From Saccharibacillus sp. O23 (GTDB taxonomy: Bacteria > Bacillota > Bacilli > Paenibacillales > Paenibacillaceae), in contig NZ_NJDE01000006.1 of NCBI RefSeq assembly GCF_002205895.1, positions 1-64,000 of the forward strand: 64,000 nt of DNA, given 5' to 3'. Shown here piece by piece: positions 38,062 to 45,140 of the stretch. The translations under genes were made by a program, and so were the position numbers. A model generated the notes under the pieces. The model made no database searches. It saw only the letters and a list, made by a program, of their open reading frames with translations, and was not told the origin of the DNA. Position 1 is the first letter of the stretch. Every line of letters starts with the position of its first letter.

Positions 38062-39359
38062 GCGTAGTCCTCCTTCGCCGGAGATTCGCTGTCCGAATCC
38101 GGTCCGTAGTTTCTCGGTACGCGGCTTGTCAGAGAAGCCGTGATTTCCTGCGGGACGACGCCTGCGCGCGAAGCGGCTTCCGCGCAGGAGACGGTTTCCC
38201 CGCCCTGACTGCCGATCAGTACGACCGGATCGCCGGCCCGGCAGGGACCCGGCAGCCGGACCGTCAATTGATCCATGCCGATCCGGCCGACGATCGGCGC
38301 GCGTCTGCCTCCGACGAGCACTTCGCCGCCCTGCATGATCTGCGACCAGCCGTCGGCGTAGCCGATCGGCACGGTGCCGATCCATTCCTCGCCCCGCGCC
38401 GTGTAGGCGCGATCGTAGCCGATCGTGTCTCCGGCGGAGACCTGTTTGGCTTGGATCAGCGCGCTGCGCAGCGTCAGCGCCGGTTCCAGCTCCCATTGGG
38501 GAGCGAGCGCCGACGGATAGAAGCCGTAAGCGGCCGCGCCGATCCGGACCATGTCGAGCGCCATCTCGGGAAAGCGCAGCGCCGACGCGCTCCCGCAGCA
38601 ATGTAAAAGGGTAGAATGAATCCCCGAACGGGGCGCCCATTCCGCCATGGTCAGGAAACGTTCGTATTGCAGCCGCACGAACGACGGATCCGCCCAGCCC
38701 GCCGTGGCGAAATGGGTGAATATCCCTTCGGCGACGACGTCTTCCCGCTTCAGCCAAGGGACGAGGCGATCCCATTCTTCCCGGCTTCTGAGTCCGATCC
38801 GGCCGAGGCCGGTATCGAACTTCACGTGCACGCGCAGCGGAGGACTGCAAGAACCATCCTCCGTGGAAGAGTCGGCTCCGTCGCGATCGAAGGCTTTCTC
38901 GGAACCTGCTCCGCGGACGCCCGCCCCGCTGTCGTCGAAGCCGCGCTGCTGCGTTCCGCCGCTGTGCATGCCGCCGCGCAGGCCGTTCGGCGCGCCCGGT
39001 TTCCGCCGCAGTTCTTCGCGCTGCTCGAACCAGTCGGCTTCCGTTACGGTGAGCCGAATATCCAGCGCCGCCGCGAGCTCCGCGTAACGCGGCGGCACCG
39101 GCGCCAGCACGAGGATCGGCAGGCGGATGCCGTGCTCGCGCAGCTCGACGGCTTCTTCGAGCAGCGCGACGCCGAGCATGTCGGCGCCGGCCGCAAGAGC
39201 CGCTTCGGCGCTCTCGATCGCGCCGTGCCCGTAACCGTTCGCTTTGACGACCGCCATCAGCCGGACCGAAGCGGGGAAGCGGCGGCGGATCTTCGACAGG
39301 TTGCGCCGAACGGCCGCCGTGTCGACGTCCGCCCGGGTGTCGCGGTACGAGGCGCTCAT
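38028..39359 (-). CDS. alr: Alanine racemase (PLP), soluble, with an internal insertion
   Basis: A 443-aa fold-type III racemase. The PLP lysine is K39 (AVVKANGYGHG) and the catalytic Tyr is Y315 (IGYDRAYTA). Residues about 120-173 form a Gly/Ser/Asp-rich insertion absent from typical Alr (about 390 aa). The usual ANSA phosphate segment is changed to CCGSASAL. The start overlaps the ligase stop by 4 nt (ATGA). In this operon it would make D-Ala (or D-Ser) for the ligase. Whether it is the only alanine racemase cannot be told here. Confidence 0.92.
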   Translation of the reverse strand: MSASYRDTRADVDTAAVRRNLSKIRRRFPASVRLMAVVKANGYGHGAIESAEAALAAGADMLGVALLEEAVELREHGIRLPILVLAPVPPRYAELAAALDIRLTVTEADWFEQREELRRKPGAPNGLRGGMHSGGTQQRGFDDSGAGVRGAGSEKAFDRDGADSSTEDGSCSPPLRVHVKFDTGLGRIGLRSREEWDRLVPWLKREDVVAEGIFTHFATAGWADPSFVRLQYERFLTMAEWAPRSGIHSTLLHCCGSASALRFPEMALDMVRIGAAAYGFYPSALAPQWELEPALTLRSALIQAKQVSAGDTIGYDRAYTARGEEWIGTVPIGYADGWSQIMQGGEVLVGGRRAPIVGRIGMDQLTVRLPGPCRAGDPVVLIGSQGGETVSCAEAASRAGVVPQEITASLTSRVPRNYGPDSDSESPAKEDYAWKSKQRVLRG

Positions 39360-40426
39360 CGTACGCCTCCGACGGACGTTCGGGTGCGGCCGCGTTCCAG
39401 CGCGTAACCCATCAGCTTTTCGATCAGGGCCGCGTAGCTCGTGCCGTCCGTCCGTTCCCACATGACGGGATACATGCTGGTGCCGGTGAAGCCCGGCAGC
39501 GCGTTGATCTCGTTCAGGTAGATCAACCCGTCTTCGCCGAGGAAAAAGTCGACGCGGGCCAGTCCCGAACAGCAGAGCGCTTCATAAGCGCGGATCGCCG
39601 ATTCGCGAATCTCTTCGGCGGCCGCTGGCGGAATCTCGGCCGGGATCGACATGCGCAGCGTCGGATCGGCGTATTTGGCGCGGAAGTCGAAGAACTTCAC
39701 GCCGTGCAGGAATTCGCCCGGCAGCGAAGCCAGCGGGCGGTCGTTGCCCATGACCGCGACTTGGATCTCGCGGCCGGGAACTTCCCGCTCGACGACGAGT
39801 TTGGCGTCGTAGCGCAGCGCTTCTTCGATGCCGGCTTCCAGCGCGTCCGCGTCTTCGCAGCGGCTGATGCCGATCGAGGAGCCGAGCGTCGCCGGCTTGA
39901 CGTAGCCCGGCAGCAGGCCGCGTTTCTTCAGGCGGCTCAGCACGCCCGCGCGATCTTCTGTCCAGAGGCGGCGGGTGACGATCTCGTACGCCGTCTGCCG
40001 GATGCCGGCCAGCCCGGCGAGCCGGTGCGTCACGTCTTTGTCCAGCGTCATGGCGGCGGACAGCACGCCGTTGCCGACGTAAGGAATGCCGAGCAGTTCC
40101 AGCAGTCCCTGCACCGTGCCGTCTTCGCCGTTCGCGCCGTGCAGCAGCGGCAGGGCGACTTTTTCGCCCGGCAGAGCGAATTCCGTCGTCAGGACGTCGC
40201 CGAGCGAAGACGCCGCGTCCGATCGGCGCGGAGCCGGCGTCAGGCGTTCCGCGTTCAATCCGGCTTCCGGCATCCGGCCGAGGCCGGTCCACAGTCCTTC
40301 GCGGGAAATATAAATCGGGTAGATCTCGTGTTTTTGCGTATTCAGCGCCTTCAGCACCGTAGCCGCCGTTTTCAACGATACTTCGTGTTCCGGCGATTGG
40401 CCTCCGTACAGAACATAGACGATCAT
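39356..40426 (-). CDS. D-alanine--D-alanine (or D-Ala-D-Ser) ligase
   Basis: A 356-aa ATP-grasp ligase. N-terminal GGQSPEHEVSLKTA, the ATP-binding region KPATLGSSIGISRC, the omega loop FFDFRAKYADPTLRMSIPAE and the metal/substrate end LNEINALPGFTGTSMYPVMW are visible. The Lys-Tyr of the omega loop (RAKY) and SMYP favour a D-Ala-D-Ala product; VanA-type D-Ala-D-Lac ligases have His at that place. The FFDF and GLARVDFF segments resemble VanC, so a D-Ser product is not excluded. It heads an overlapping four-gene operon. AAGGAGC precedes the ATG. Confidence 0.9.
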   Translation of the reverse strand: MIVYVLYGGQSPEHEVSLKTAATVLKALNTQKHEIYPIYISREGLWTGLGRMPEAGLNAERLTPAPRRSDAASSLGDVLTTEFALPGEKVALPLLHGANGEDGTVQGLLELLGIPYVGNGVLSAAMTLDKDVTHRLAGLAGIRQTAYEIVTRRLWTEDRAGVLSRLKKRGLLPGYVKPATLGSSIGISRCEDADALEAGIEEALRYDAKLVVEREVPGREIQVAVMGNDRPLASLPGEFLHGVKFFDFRAKYADPTLRMSIPAEIPPAAAEEIRESAIRAYEALCCSGLARVDFFLGEDGLIYLNEINALPGFTGTSMYPVMWERTDGTSYAALIEKLMGYALERGRTRTSVGGVR

Positions 40427-40778
40427 GAGGAATCAGCTCCTTGTTGTATTCGATTCGTGTCCCGGGTATCCAGAAGACGCGGCATCTTCGAAATTTGTAT
40501 CGCATTCGCGAAATTTCGCCCGAACGCCCGGTTCGGCGGACAGGAAGATCCGAGCGCTTATTTAGATGTTCGTACGGAACGAAAGGCCACAAAAAATTTC
40601 GGAAAATAAATTCGCTGCCTGCCGCGAAAAAGCGGATTCGGTGGTGCGGAAGCGGCAAGCGGCACCGTCCGTCTTTTCCCGAAGCCGCTTGTCTGCTAAA
40701 GTTTGAACATAGAACCGAAAGACTGCGGGCGCGAAGGTCGGCAAGGCCGCGGTCCGGGCAGGAAGGGGAGCGGTAAAG
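40427..40778. other. Divergent intergenic region between the ligase operon and the SMI1/KNR4 gene
   Basis: 352 nt without a supported gene. AT-rich patches (40540-40610) include GCGAAATTTCGC-like symmetry near 40505-40520 that could serve the ligase promoter on the minus strand. No clear -35/-10 pair and no two-component regulator box I can recognise. Confidence 0.35.
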
Positions 40779-41471
40779 ATGAACGAAAAGGACACGGGAT
40801 TCGGCGCGGAGATCGAAGACATTCGCCGAAGAATCGACGAGCGTTACGGAAACGAACGTTTCCGGATGCTGTTCTACGACGTGGCGGACAATATTCCGGC
40901 GGATATGCGGGACGCGGAGCGCGAGGTTCCGGAAGAGCTGCAAGGCGAAGACGACGGGGAGTGGGCGTTCTGGAAGCCGGTCGCTTCGACGATCTCGAAA
41001 GACGAAATCGATGCGCTGGAAGCGAGGCTGGGCGCGGCTTTTCCTCCGTCGTTCCGGGCGATGCTCGAAGCGTACCATCTGGTAAGTTGGACGTCGGCGG
41101 GAATGAGCGACGGGCAGGGCGGTTATGTCGGAGGCTGCATGTCGTTCGCGCTGCCGGCTTTGACGACGGAGAATCGGCTGTCCGAGTTGGAGCGCAACGC
41201 GGCCGAGGACTGGGGCGGTATGATCGCGGCCGGATATCTGCCGTTCGCGATCGGCGAAGACGGGCAAGGACCGATCTGCTTCGACTTGAAGCAGCGGAGC
41301 GCCGACGGAGATTGCCCGGTGATCTGGATCCTGCACGACGATCTGTTCGATCTCGGCGAGGACGGGGTATCGATGCGCGAGAAAGTCGAACCGCATGTCA
41401 GGCAAATCGCCGATTCTTTCGAGGATATGAAAGCGATTCTGCTCGGCGGAGAAGAGGTTTCGAACACTTGA
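40779..41471 (+). CDS. SMI1/KNR4 family protein
   Basis: A 230-aa acidic soluble protein. The SUKH-type core is about residues 70-220: ISKDEIDALEARLGAAFPPS, then FRAMLEAYHLVSW, YLPFAIGEDGQGPICFD and VIWILHDD. In bacteria this fold is common among immunity proteins to contact-dependent or polymorphic toxins and also in cell-wall-related proteins. No toxin gene adjoins it. GGGGAG lies 8 nt before the ATG. A two-way terminator follows. Confidence 0.82.
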   Translation: MNEKDTGFGAEIEDIRRRIDERYGNERFRMLFYDVADNIPADMRDAEREVPEELQGEDDGEWAFWKPVASTISKDEIDALEARLGAAFPPSFRAMLEAYHLVSWTSAGMSDGQGGYVGGCMSFALPALTTENRLSELERNAAEDWGGMIAAGYLPFAIGEDGQGPICFDLKQRSADGDCPVIWILHDDLFDLGEDGVSMREKVEPHVRQIADSFEDMKAILLGGEEVSNT

Positions 41472-41479
41472 CCTCAGAG

Positions 41480-41528
41480 AAAAAGGACTGTTCGAAAGCC
41501 GCGACCCGGCGACGGAACAGTCCTTTTT
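41480..41528. terminator. Bidirectional terminator
   Basis: AAAAAGGACTGTTC/GAACAGTCCTTTTT, 14-bp stem with A-run and T-run, between the convergent SMI1/KNR4 and transporter genes. Confidence 0.9.
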
Positions 41529-41550
41529 ATACGGATTATGCGATAGTGTC

Positions 41551-42027
41551 TTATGCCGCCGCTTTGGCTCGGGCAGCTGCCGCGGAGCGCTTGTTTCCTC
41601 TGTAAATCAAGTACAAGGCCAACGCCATGAATCCGAGCGCCAGCATTCGTTTGCCGTCGAGCCGAATTTCCAAGCTGTTGAACCAACCGAAATGATCGAT
41701 CAGCATGCCGGCGACCAGCTGTCCCGCGATTCCGGAAATATTGGCCGCGATCACGCCGATTTTCGGTACGGCGATCACGGTCAACAGCAAATACACCGTG
41801 CCCAGAAAAGCCGCGCCGAGCTGCCACTTCGGCGCGGCGAACAAAGCGCCCAAATTCCCGTTTCCGAAAAATAACAGGTAAAGCGCCAGAAACAGCGTGC
41901 CGGTCACGAACGTCAGCAGCGTCGTTTCGAGCGAACCCGCTTTGCGGCCCAGCGTTCCGTTGATCGAAGACTGCGCGCTCAGCGTGATGCCGCCGAGCAG
42001 CGTGAACAAAATCATCAATGATCCCAT
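41551..42027 (-). CDS. DMT family small transporter, YdcZ (DUF606) type, second of a pair
   Basis: A 158-aa membrane protein with five hydrophobic segments, starting GSLMILFTLLGGITLSAQSS and containing SSINGTLGRKAGSLETTLLT, a family pattern. It lies 29 nt after a homologous 142-aa gene, so the two probably form a heteromeric transporter. GGAGG is 5 nt before the ATG. The C-terminal tail is Ala/Lys/Arg-rich. Substrate unknown. Confidence 0.85.
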   Translation of the reverse strand: MGSLMILFTLLGGITLSAQSSINGTLGRKAGSLETTLLTFVTGTLFLALYLLFFGNGNLGALFAAPKWQLGAAFLGTVYLLLTVIAVPKIGVIAANISGIAGQLVAGMLIDHFGWFNSLEIRLDGKRMLALGFMALALYLIYRGNKRSAAAARAKAAA

Positions 42028-42056
42028 AGGGGCCTCCTTCTATTGCGGATAAGGTT

Positions 42057-42485
42057 TTAGTGGATGAGCAGCAGCGCGGCAGTCATGGCGACGACCGCGA
42101 ATATTTTTTCTTTGTTGACCGGAGTCGGCTCGCTGCCGAGCCAGCCGTAATGTTCGATCACCATGCTCATGACCATTTGGCCGATAATGACCGCGACCAT
42201 CGTGACGCCGACGCCGACGAACGGCACGCTGATCACGATCGAAGTGAGATAGACGACGCCGAGCAGACCTCCGAGAAGCGTCCAGCGGGGCGCGCGGCGT
42301 ATTTGGGACATCTCTCCTTTTCCGAAAAACAGCCATAGCAGGCCGACGATGATACTGCCCGCCGCAAAGTTATAAAAGCTCGTTTCGACCTGTCCGATCG
42401 ATTTGCCGAGTTCGGCATAAATGGCCCCTTCGAAGCTGAGAGCGGCGCCGGCCAAAAGAGCCAGCAGATAGTAAACGGGGCGCAT
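42057..42485 (-). CDS. DMT family small transporter, YdcZ (DUF606) type, first of a pair
   Basis: A 142-aa membrane protein with about five helices. Family pattern: ALSFEGAIYAELGKSIGQVE and TSFYNFAAGSIIVGLL. It is homologous to the next gene (41551-42027) and shares its operon. The upstream ArsR gene and an ArsR-like inverted repeat in the gap suggest ArsR control. The start at 42485 follows AGAGGAAACGAC. Confidence 0.85.
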   Translation of the reverse strand: MRPVYYLLALLAGAALSFEGAIYAELGKSIGQVETSFYNFAAGSIIVGLLWLFFGKGEMSQIRRAPRWTLLGGLLGVVYLTSIVISVPFVGVGVTMVAVIIGQMVMSMVIEHYGWLGSEPTPVNKEKIFAVVAMTAALLLIH

Positions 42486-42512
42486 GTCGTTTCCTCTTTT
42501 CTGTATAATGGA

Positions 42513-42532
42513 ATATCTAAAATAATCGATAT
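42513..42532. promoter_or_regulatory. ATATC-N10-GATAT inverted repeat before the transporter pair
   Basis: Arms ATATC (42513-42517) and GATAT (42528-42532) lie 28 nt upstream of the first transporter gene, next to a TTATAC -10-like element on the minus strand. They resemble the arms at the arsR promoter, so this may be a second operator for the same repressor. Confidence 0.4.
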
Positions 42533-42610
42533 ACAAATCGCGCGAACCCGATTTTCGTTCGTGCGCACGGCAGCCGGCCGTCCGAATCTGCGGCGCGGAC
42601 GGCACATCTG

Positions 42611-42925
42611 TCAGATCTGGGTTCGAATCTCTTCGGCCAAGGCCTGAATCGCGGCTTCGTTGCGACGGTAATACGTCCATTGCCCATAGCGGAAAGACTC
42701 CAACAAGCCTGCTTTTTGCATCATGTTCAGATAACTGGATACCGTGGATTGCGACAAACCGGCTTTTTCCTGAATATCTCCGACGCATACGCCGCCTTCG
42801 AAATTCACGCCCTTCGGAATATGCGCGCCCTGCGCGGGAAAATTCTTGTCCGGTTCTTTCAACCAAAGCAGCATGTTCAATCGGGTCTCATTGGATAACG
42901 CTTTGAAAATATCGATATTTTTCAT
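42611..42925 (-). CDS. ArsR/SmtB family repressor
   Basis: A 104-aa winged-helix protein. It starts MKNIDIFKALSNETRLNMLL and carries the recognition helix AGLSQSTVSSYLNMMQKAGL, then SFRYGQWTYYRRNE. There is a Cys in GGVCVGDIQ but not the paired CxC of arsenic sensors, so a metal ligand is uncertain. It lies 125 nt upstream of the transporter pair on the same strand and probably represses itself and the pair. Confidence 0.88.
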   Translation of the reverse strand: MKNIDIFKALSNETRLNMLLWLKEPDKNFPAQGAHIPKGVNFEGGVCVGDIQEKAGLSQSTVSSYLNMMQKAGLLESFRYGQWTYYRRNEAAIQALAEEIRTQI

Positions 42926-42931
42926 AGCGTT

Positions 42932-42961
42932 ATTGTATATCGAGATTTCCCGATATGTCAA
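42932..42961 (-). promoter_or_regulatory. arsR promoter with operator filling the spacer
   Basis: On the minus strand: -35 TTGACA (42961-42956), 18-bp spacer, -10 TACAAT (42937-42932). The whole spacer is an inverted repeat, TATCG-GGAAATCT-CGATA. A dimer bound there would block polymerase, as for other ArsR/SmtB autoregulators. Confidence 0.7.
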
Positions 42962-42990
42962 ACGAGACGGAGCATGGATCGGATTCGGCG

Positions 42991-43045
42991 AAAAAAAAGC
43001 CGCGCCGATCCTCGTGCGGGCAGCACGGAGCCGAACGCGGCTTTT
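42991..43045 (-). terminator. Terminator of the ANTAR-TrpD2 operon
   Basis: AAAAGCCGCG/CGCGGCTTTT stem with a run of eight T on the minus strand (eight A at 42991-42998 in the given strand). Confidence 0.75.
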
Positions 43046-43049
43046 CGGT

Positions 43050-44153
43050 TCACGGTTTGCGCGCCGCCGCTTCCCGTTCGGTCTGAACGCCGATCGGAGC
43101 CGCATCCTGCAAAGCCTTTTTCCATGTCAGATACACGTTCCATGCCGCTCCGTCGTCCAGCAAAGGCTTGGCCGTATAAATGCCTTCTTCGACCGAATCT
43201 ACAGTGCCGGCCAAATGCAGACGTACCGCCGCATTGAGCAGCGTCTGATTATAATAAGCCATATGTCCGCCGCCTTGCAGAACGGCTTCGAGCATGTCGA
43301 GCTGCTGCCGAGCAGTCCAGGCGGAGTCCTCTTCGGGCAATTCCGTATCCAGACCGTACATTTCGGGATCGAGCAGATCGAGCTCGCATCGGCCGTCTTC
43401 GACCGTATGAATCCGGGTCGGGCGGTGAACGAATGCATCTTCCGAACCTTCCGCGCCCTGCACGATCAACGTTTTGCGATAGCCGAGTCTTGCGACCAGC
43501 CGCGCCAACCGATCGATCACGGTATTATGGAACACGCTCAGCACCAGATAAGGCGAGCAGGAATAATCGATCAACTTTTCCGCGGTATTCAACAAGGTGC
43601 GCATGCCCAATTCTTCGCGGATGCCGTGCAATCCGCCGAGCGGCGGACACCATTTGGCCGAGTCGGCGAACAGGACCCCGCCTTGTCCGCCCGTTCCCGC
43701 CGCCGCGCTCCTATCCGCCGCCGAGATCGCGGCCGCTCGGCTTAACGCGACCGGATCGATGCCGGCCGCGCGCAGAATGTCGTGCAGGACGACGCCGTAT
43801 TTCGGCGGCAGCGGCGCGGAACCGTGCAGCGTAACGGGAACTCCGGCTGCCGCTACGGCGAAGGCCGTCGGCAGCGAAGCCCAAAAGGTCTTTTGCCTGC
43901 CGTCGTACGGTCCCGCGAAATCGATGCCCGGCTTCCGGCATTCCCGATAAGCTTGTCTCCGACATACGGACACGAACGCTTCCAATTCCTCGGCGCTCTC
44001 CAGCTTCAACCGCTCCGCGATCAGAAAAGCTCCGGTCTGAGCCGGAGTGGAGCGTCCGCCGAGAATCGCTTCCGCGGCTTCCAACGATTCGCCGTAGTTC
44101 AAATCCCGCGCGCCGCGTTTGCCGCGTGCGACTTCTTTTAACAGATCGATCAT
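43050..44153 (-). CDS. TrpD2-like glycosyltransferase-family-3 protein
   Basis: A 367-aa protein with the anthranilate phosphoribosyltransferase fold. The N-terminal helical domain has RSTPAQTGAFLIAERLKLES; the alpha/beta domain has YDGRQKTFWASLPTAFAVAA, LHGSAPLPPKYG, FADSAKWCPPLGGLHGIREE and LGMRTLLNTAEKLIDY. The GTGGD and KHGNR motifs of true TrpD are replaced (PYDGR, LHGSA), as in TrpD2/YbiB proteins, which bind nucleic acid rather than make tryptophan. No trp genes adjoin it. It follows the ANTAR gene by 12 nt and so probably works with it in nitrite/nitrate control. Confidence 0.72.
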   Translation of the reverse strand: MIDLLKEVARGKRGARDLNYGESLEAAEAILGGRSTPAQTGAFLIAERLKLESAEELEAFVSVCRRQAYRECRKPGIDFAGPYDGRQKTFWASLPTAFAVAAAGVPVTLHGSAPLPPKYGVVLHDILRAAGIDPVALSRAAAISAADRSAAAGTGGQGGVLFADSAKWCPPLGGLHGIREELGMRTLLNTAEKLIDYSCSPYLVLSVFHNTVIDRLARLVARLGYRKTLIVQGAEGSEDAFVHRPTRIHTVEDGRCELDLLDPEMYGLDTELPEEDSAWTARQQLDMLEAVLQGGGHMAYYNQTLLNAAVRLHLAGTVDSVEEGIYTAKPLLDDGAAWNVYLTWKKALQDAAPIGVQTEREAAARKP

Positions 44154-44165
44154 GGCTGGGCCTCC

Positions 44166-44762
44166 TCAGGATGGTTCGTGCAGAAGTTGATAGACTTTGA
44201 CGATGGACGTGGCGACGTCCACCATGCGTTTGCGTTCGTTCATGGCCTGCTTGCGCAGCAGATCGTAGGCTTCGGATTCGGAAATGTTTTTCGTTTTGGA
44301 CAAAATGCCTTTCGCCATGTCGATCCATTTGCGTTCTTCGAGTCTGGCGAGCAGCTTCTCCCGTTCTTTGTTCCATTGCGCCCGCTCGTAGCATCGCCTG
44401 GAACTGAAGTGCAGGATCCAGTGGATCTCGGCCGGCTTCATATGAGGGGACAGCACGCCGTCGATCCGCACGTCGTCTTCGCATGCGGATACCGATAGGG
44501 TAGCGGTCTCGGATGTACACCACCAGAGGACAGGGACGATTTTGCGCGACATGAGCACGTCTGCCCATTCGTTCATCTCGGTAATGGGAAGCGCGAGCAC
44601 GGCAGCATCCGTTTCGCCGACGCGCTCGAAGGCTTCTTCGCGAGTGCATGCCGATTCGATGATATAGCCGCATTCGCCAAGCAATCGGACAGGATCGCTT
44701 CCGTTCGCCGCCAAGCCGGAAGGCGGTTCGGAAGAATGGTGCACGATCAGTAAGCTGTGCAT
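44166..44762 (-). CDS. ANTAR-domain antiterminator with degenerate receiver domain (NasT-like)
   Basis: A 198-aa protein. The C-terminal ANTAR domain (about 133-195) reads LEERKWIDMAKGILSKTKNI, SESEAYDLLRKQAMNERKRM and VDVATSIVKVY, with the conserved helix layout for RNA binding. The N-terminal half looks like a receiver, but the phospho-Asp strand is replaced (DAAVLALPITEMNEW) and no lysine motif is seen, so phosphorylation is unlikely. The ATG at 44762 follows AAGGAG by 8 nt. ANTAR proteins bind paired hexaloop hairpins in leaders of nitrate/nitrite genes; the divergent nirB leader is the obvious target. Confidence 0.85.
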   Translation of the reverse strand: MHSLLIVHHSSEPPSGLAANGSDPVRLLGECGYIIESACTREEAFERVGETDAAVLALPITEMNEWADVLMSRKIVPVLWWCTSETATLSVSACEDDVRIDGVLSPHMKPAEIHWILHFSSRRCYERAQWNKEREKLLARLEERKWIDMAKGILSKTKNISESEAYDLLRKQAMNERKRMVDVATSIVKVYQLLHEPS

Positions 44763-44957
44763 GAACGACGCTCCTTCTGCTGTAGAATCCGTTCGTTGAC
44801 TCCGGTTGATTTCGGTCGGATCTATGATGCGCTGCGATGCAGGTGCAAAAAGAATCAGCCGACACTCCTGCATCCATTCTTTGTGTTATTTTATATAACA
44901 TGAAAAATGAATTTTTGTCGATGATTTTAAAATCTTAAAAATTATATGTCAAAATTG

Positions 44958-44986
44958 TTGACGCATGAAATAAATTCGGGTATAGT
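44958..44986 (+). promoter_or_regulatory. Promoter of nirBDC-cobA
   Basis: -35 TTGACG (44958-44963), 17-bp spacer, -10 TATAGT (44981-44986). An AT-rich UP-like stretch precedes it. Transcription would start near 44993, leaving a leader of about 148 nt. Confidence 0.75.
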
Positions 44987-45029
44987 CGGTCTCAAGATTT
45001 GACGCGGATACAATGGTGTATTCGACCGA

Positions 45030-45095
45030 AGCGGCAATGGCGCCTGCTCTCACTCGAACGGCAAAGGAAAACGTATGTTTTCCGCAGCCGGAGTG
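45030..45095 (+). promoter_or_regulatory. Candidate ANTAR-target leader hairpins
   Basis: Hairpin 1: AGCGGC/GCC(T)GCT closes the hexaloop AATGGC (45036-45041), which has A at position 1 and G at position 4 as in known ANTAR RNA targets. Hairpin 2 (45051-45095): CACTC/GAGTG, CGGC/GCCG and GGAAAAC/GTTTTCC stacked; its top can be drawn as the hexaloop CGTATG, which does not match A1/G4. No clear U-tract terminator follows, so a mechanism other than simple antitermination is possible. Confidence 0.45.
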
Positions 45096-45140
45096 GGGGC
45101 GGGCTGTTTGTGTTTTCGAGACGAAAGGAGCGATCCCGCA

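Larger units (their letters stand above)
44763..45140. other. Divergent region between the ANTAR gene and nirB
   Basis: 378 nt. From left: the ANTAR gene upstream region, an AT-rich stretch (44880-44957), a strong nirB promoter and a structured nirB leader of about 150 nt. Open frames inside the leader lack ribosome sites. Confidence 0.6.

Noticed and set aside
36270-40426. VanA/VanB-type D-Ala-D-Lac cluster
   Set aside because: There is no VanH dehydrogenase, VanX or VanRS, and the ligase has Tyr rather than His in the omega loop.
43050-44153. Tryptophan biosynthesis gene trpD
   Set aside because: The GTGGD and KHGNR motifs are missing and no trp genes are nearby; TrpD2-like fits better.
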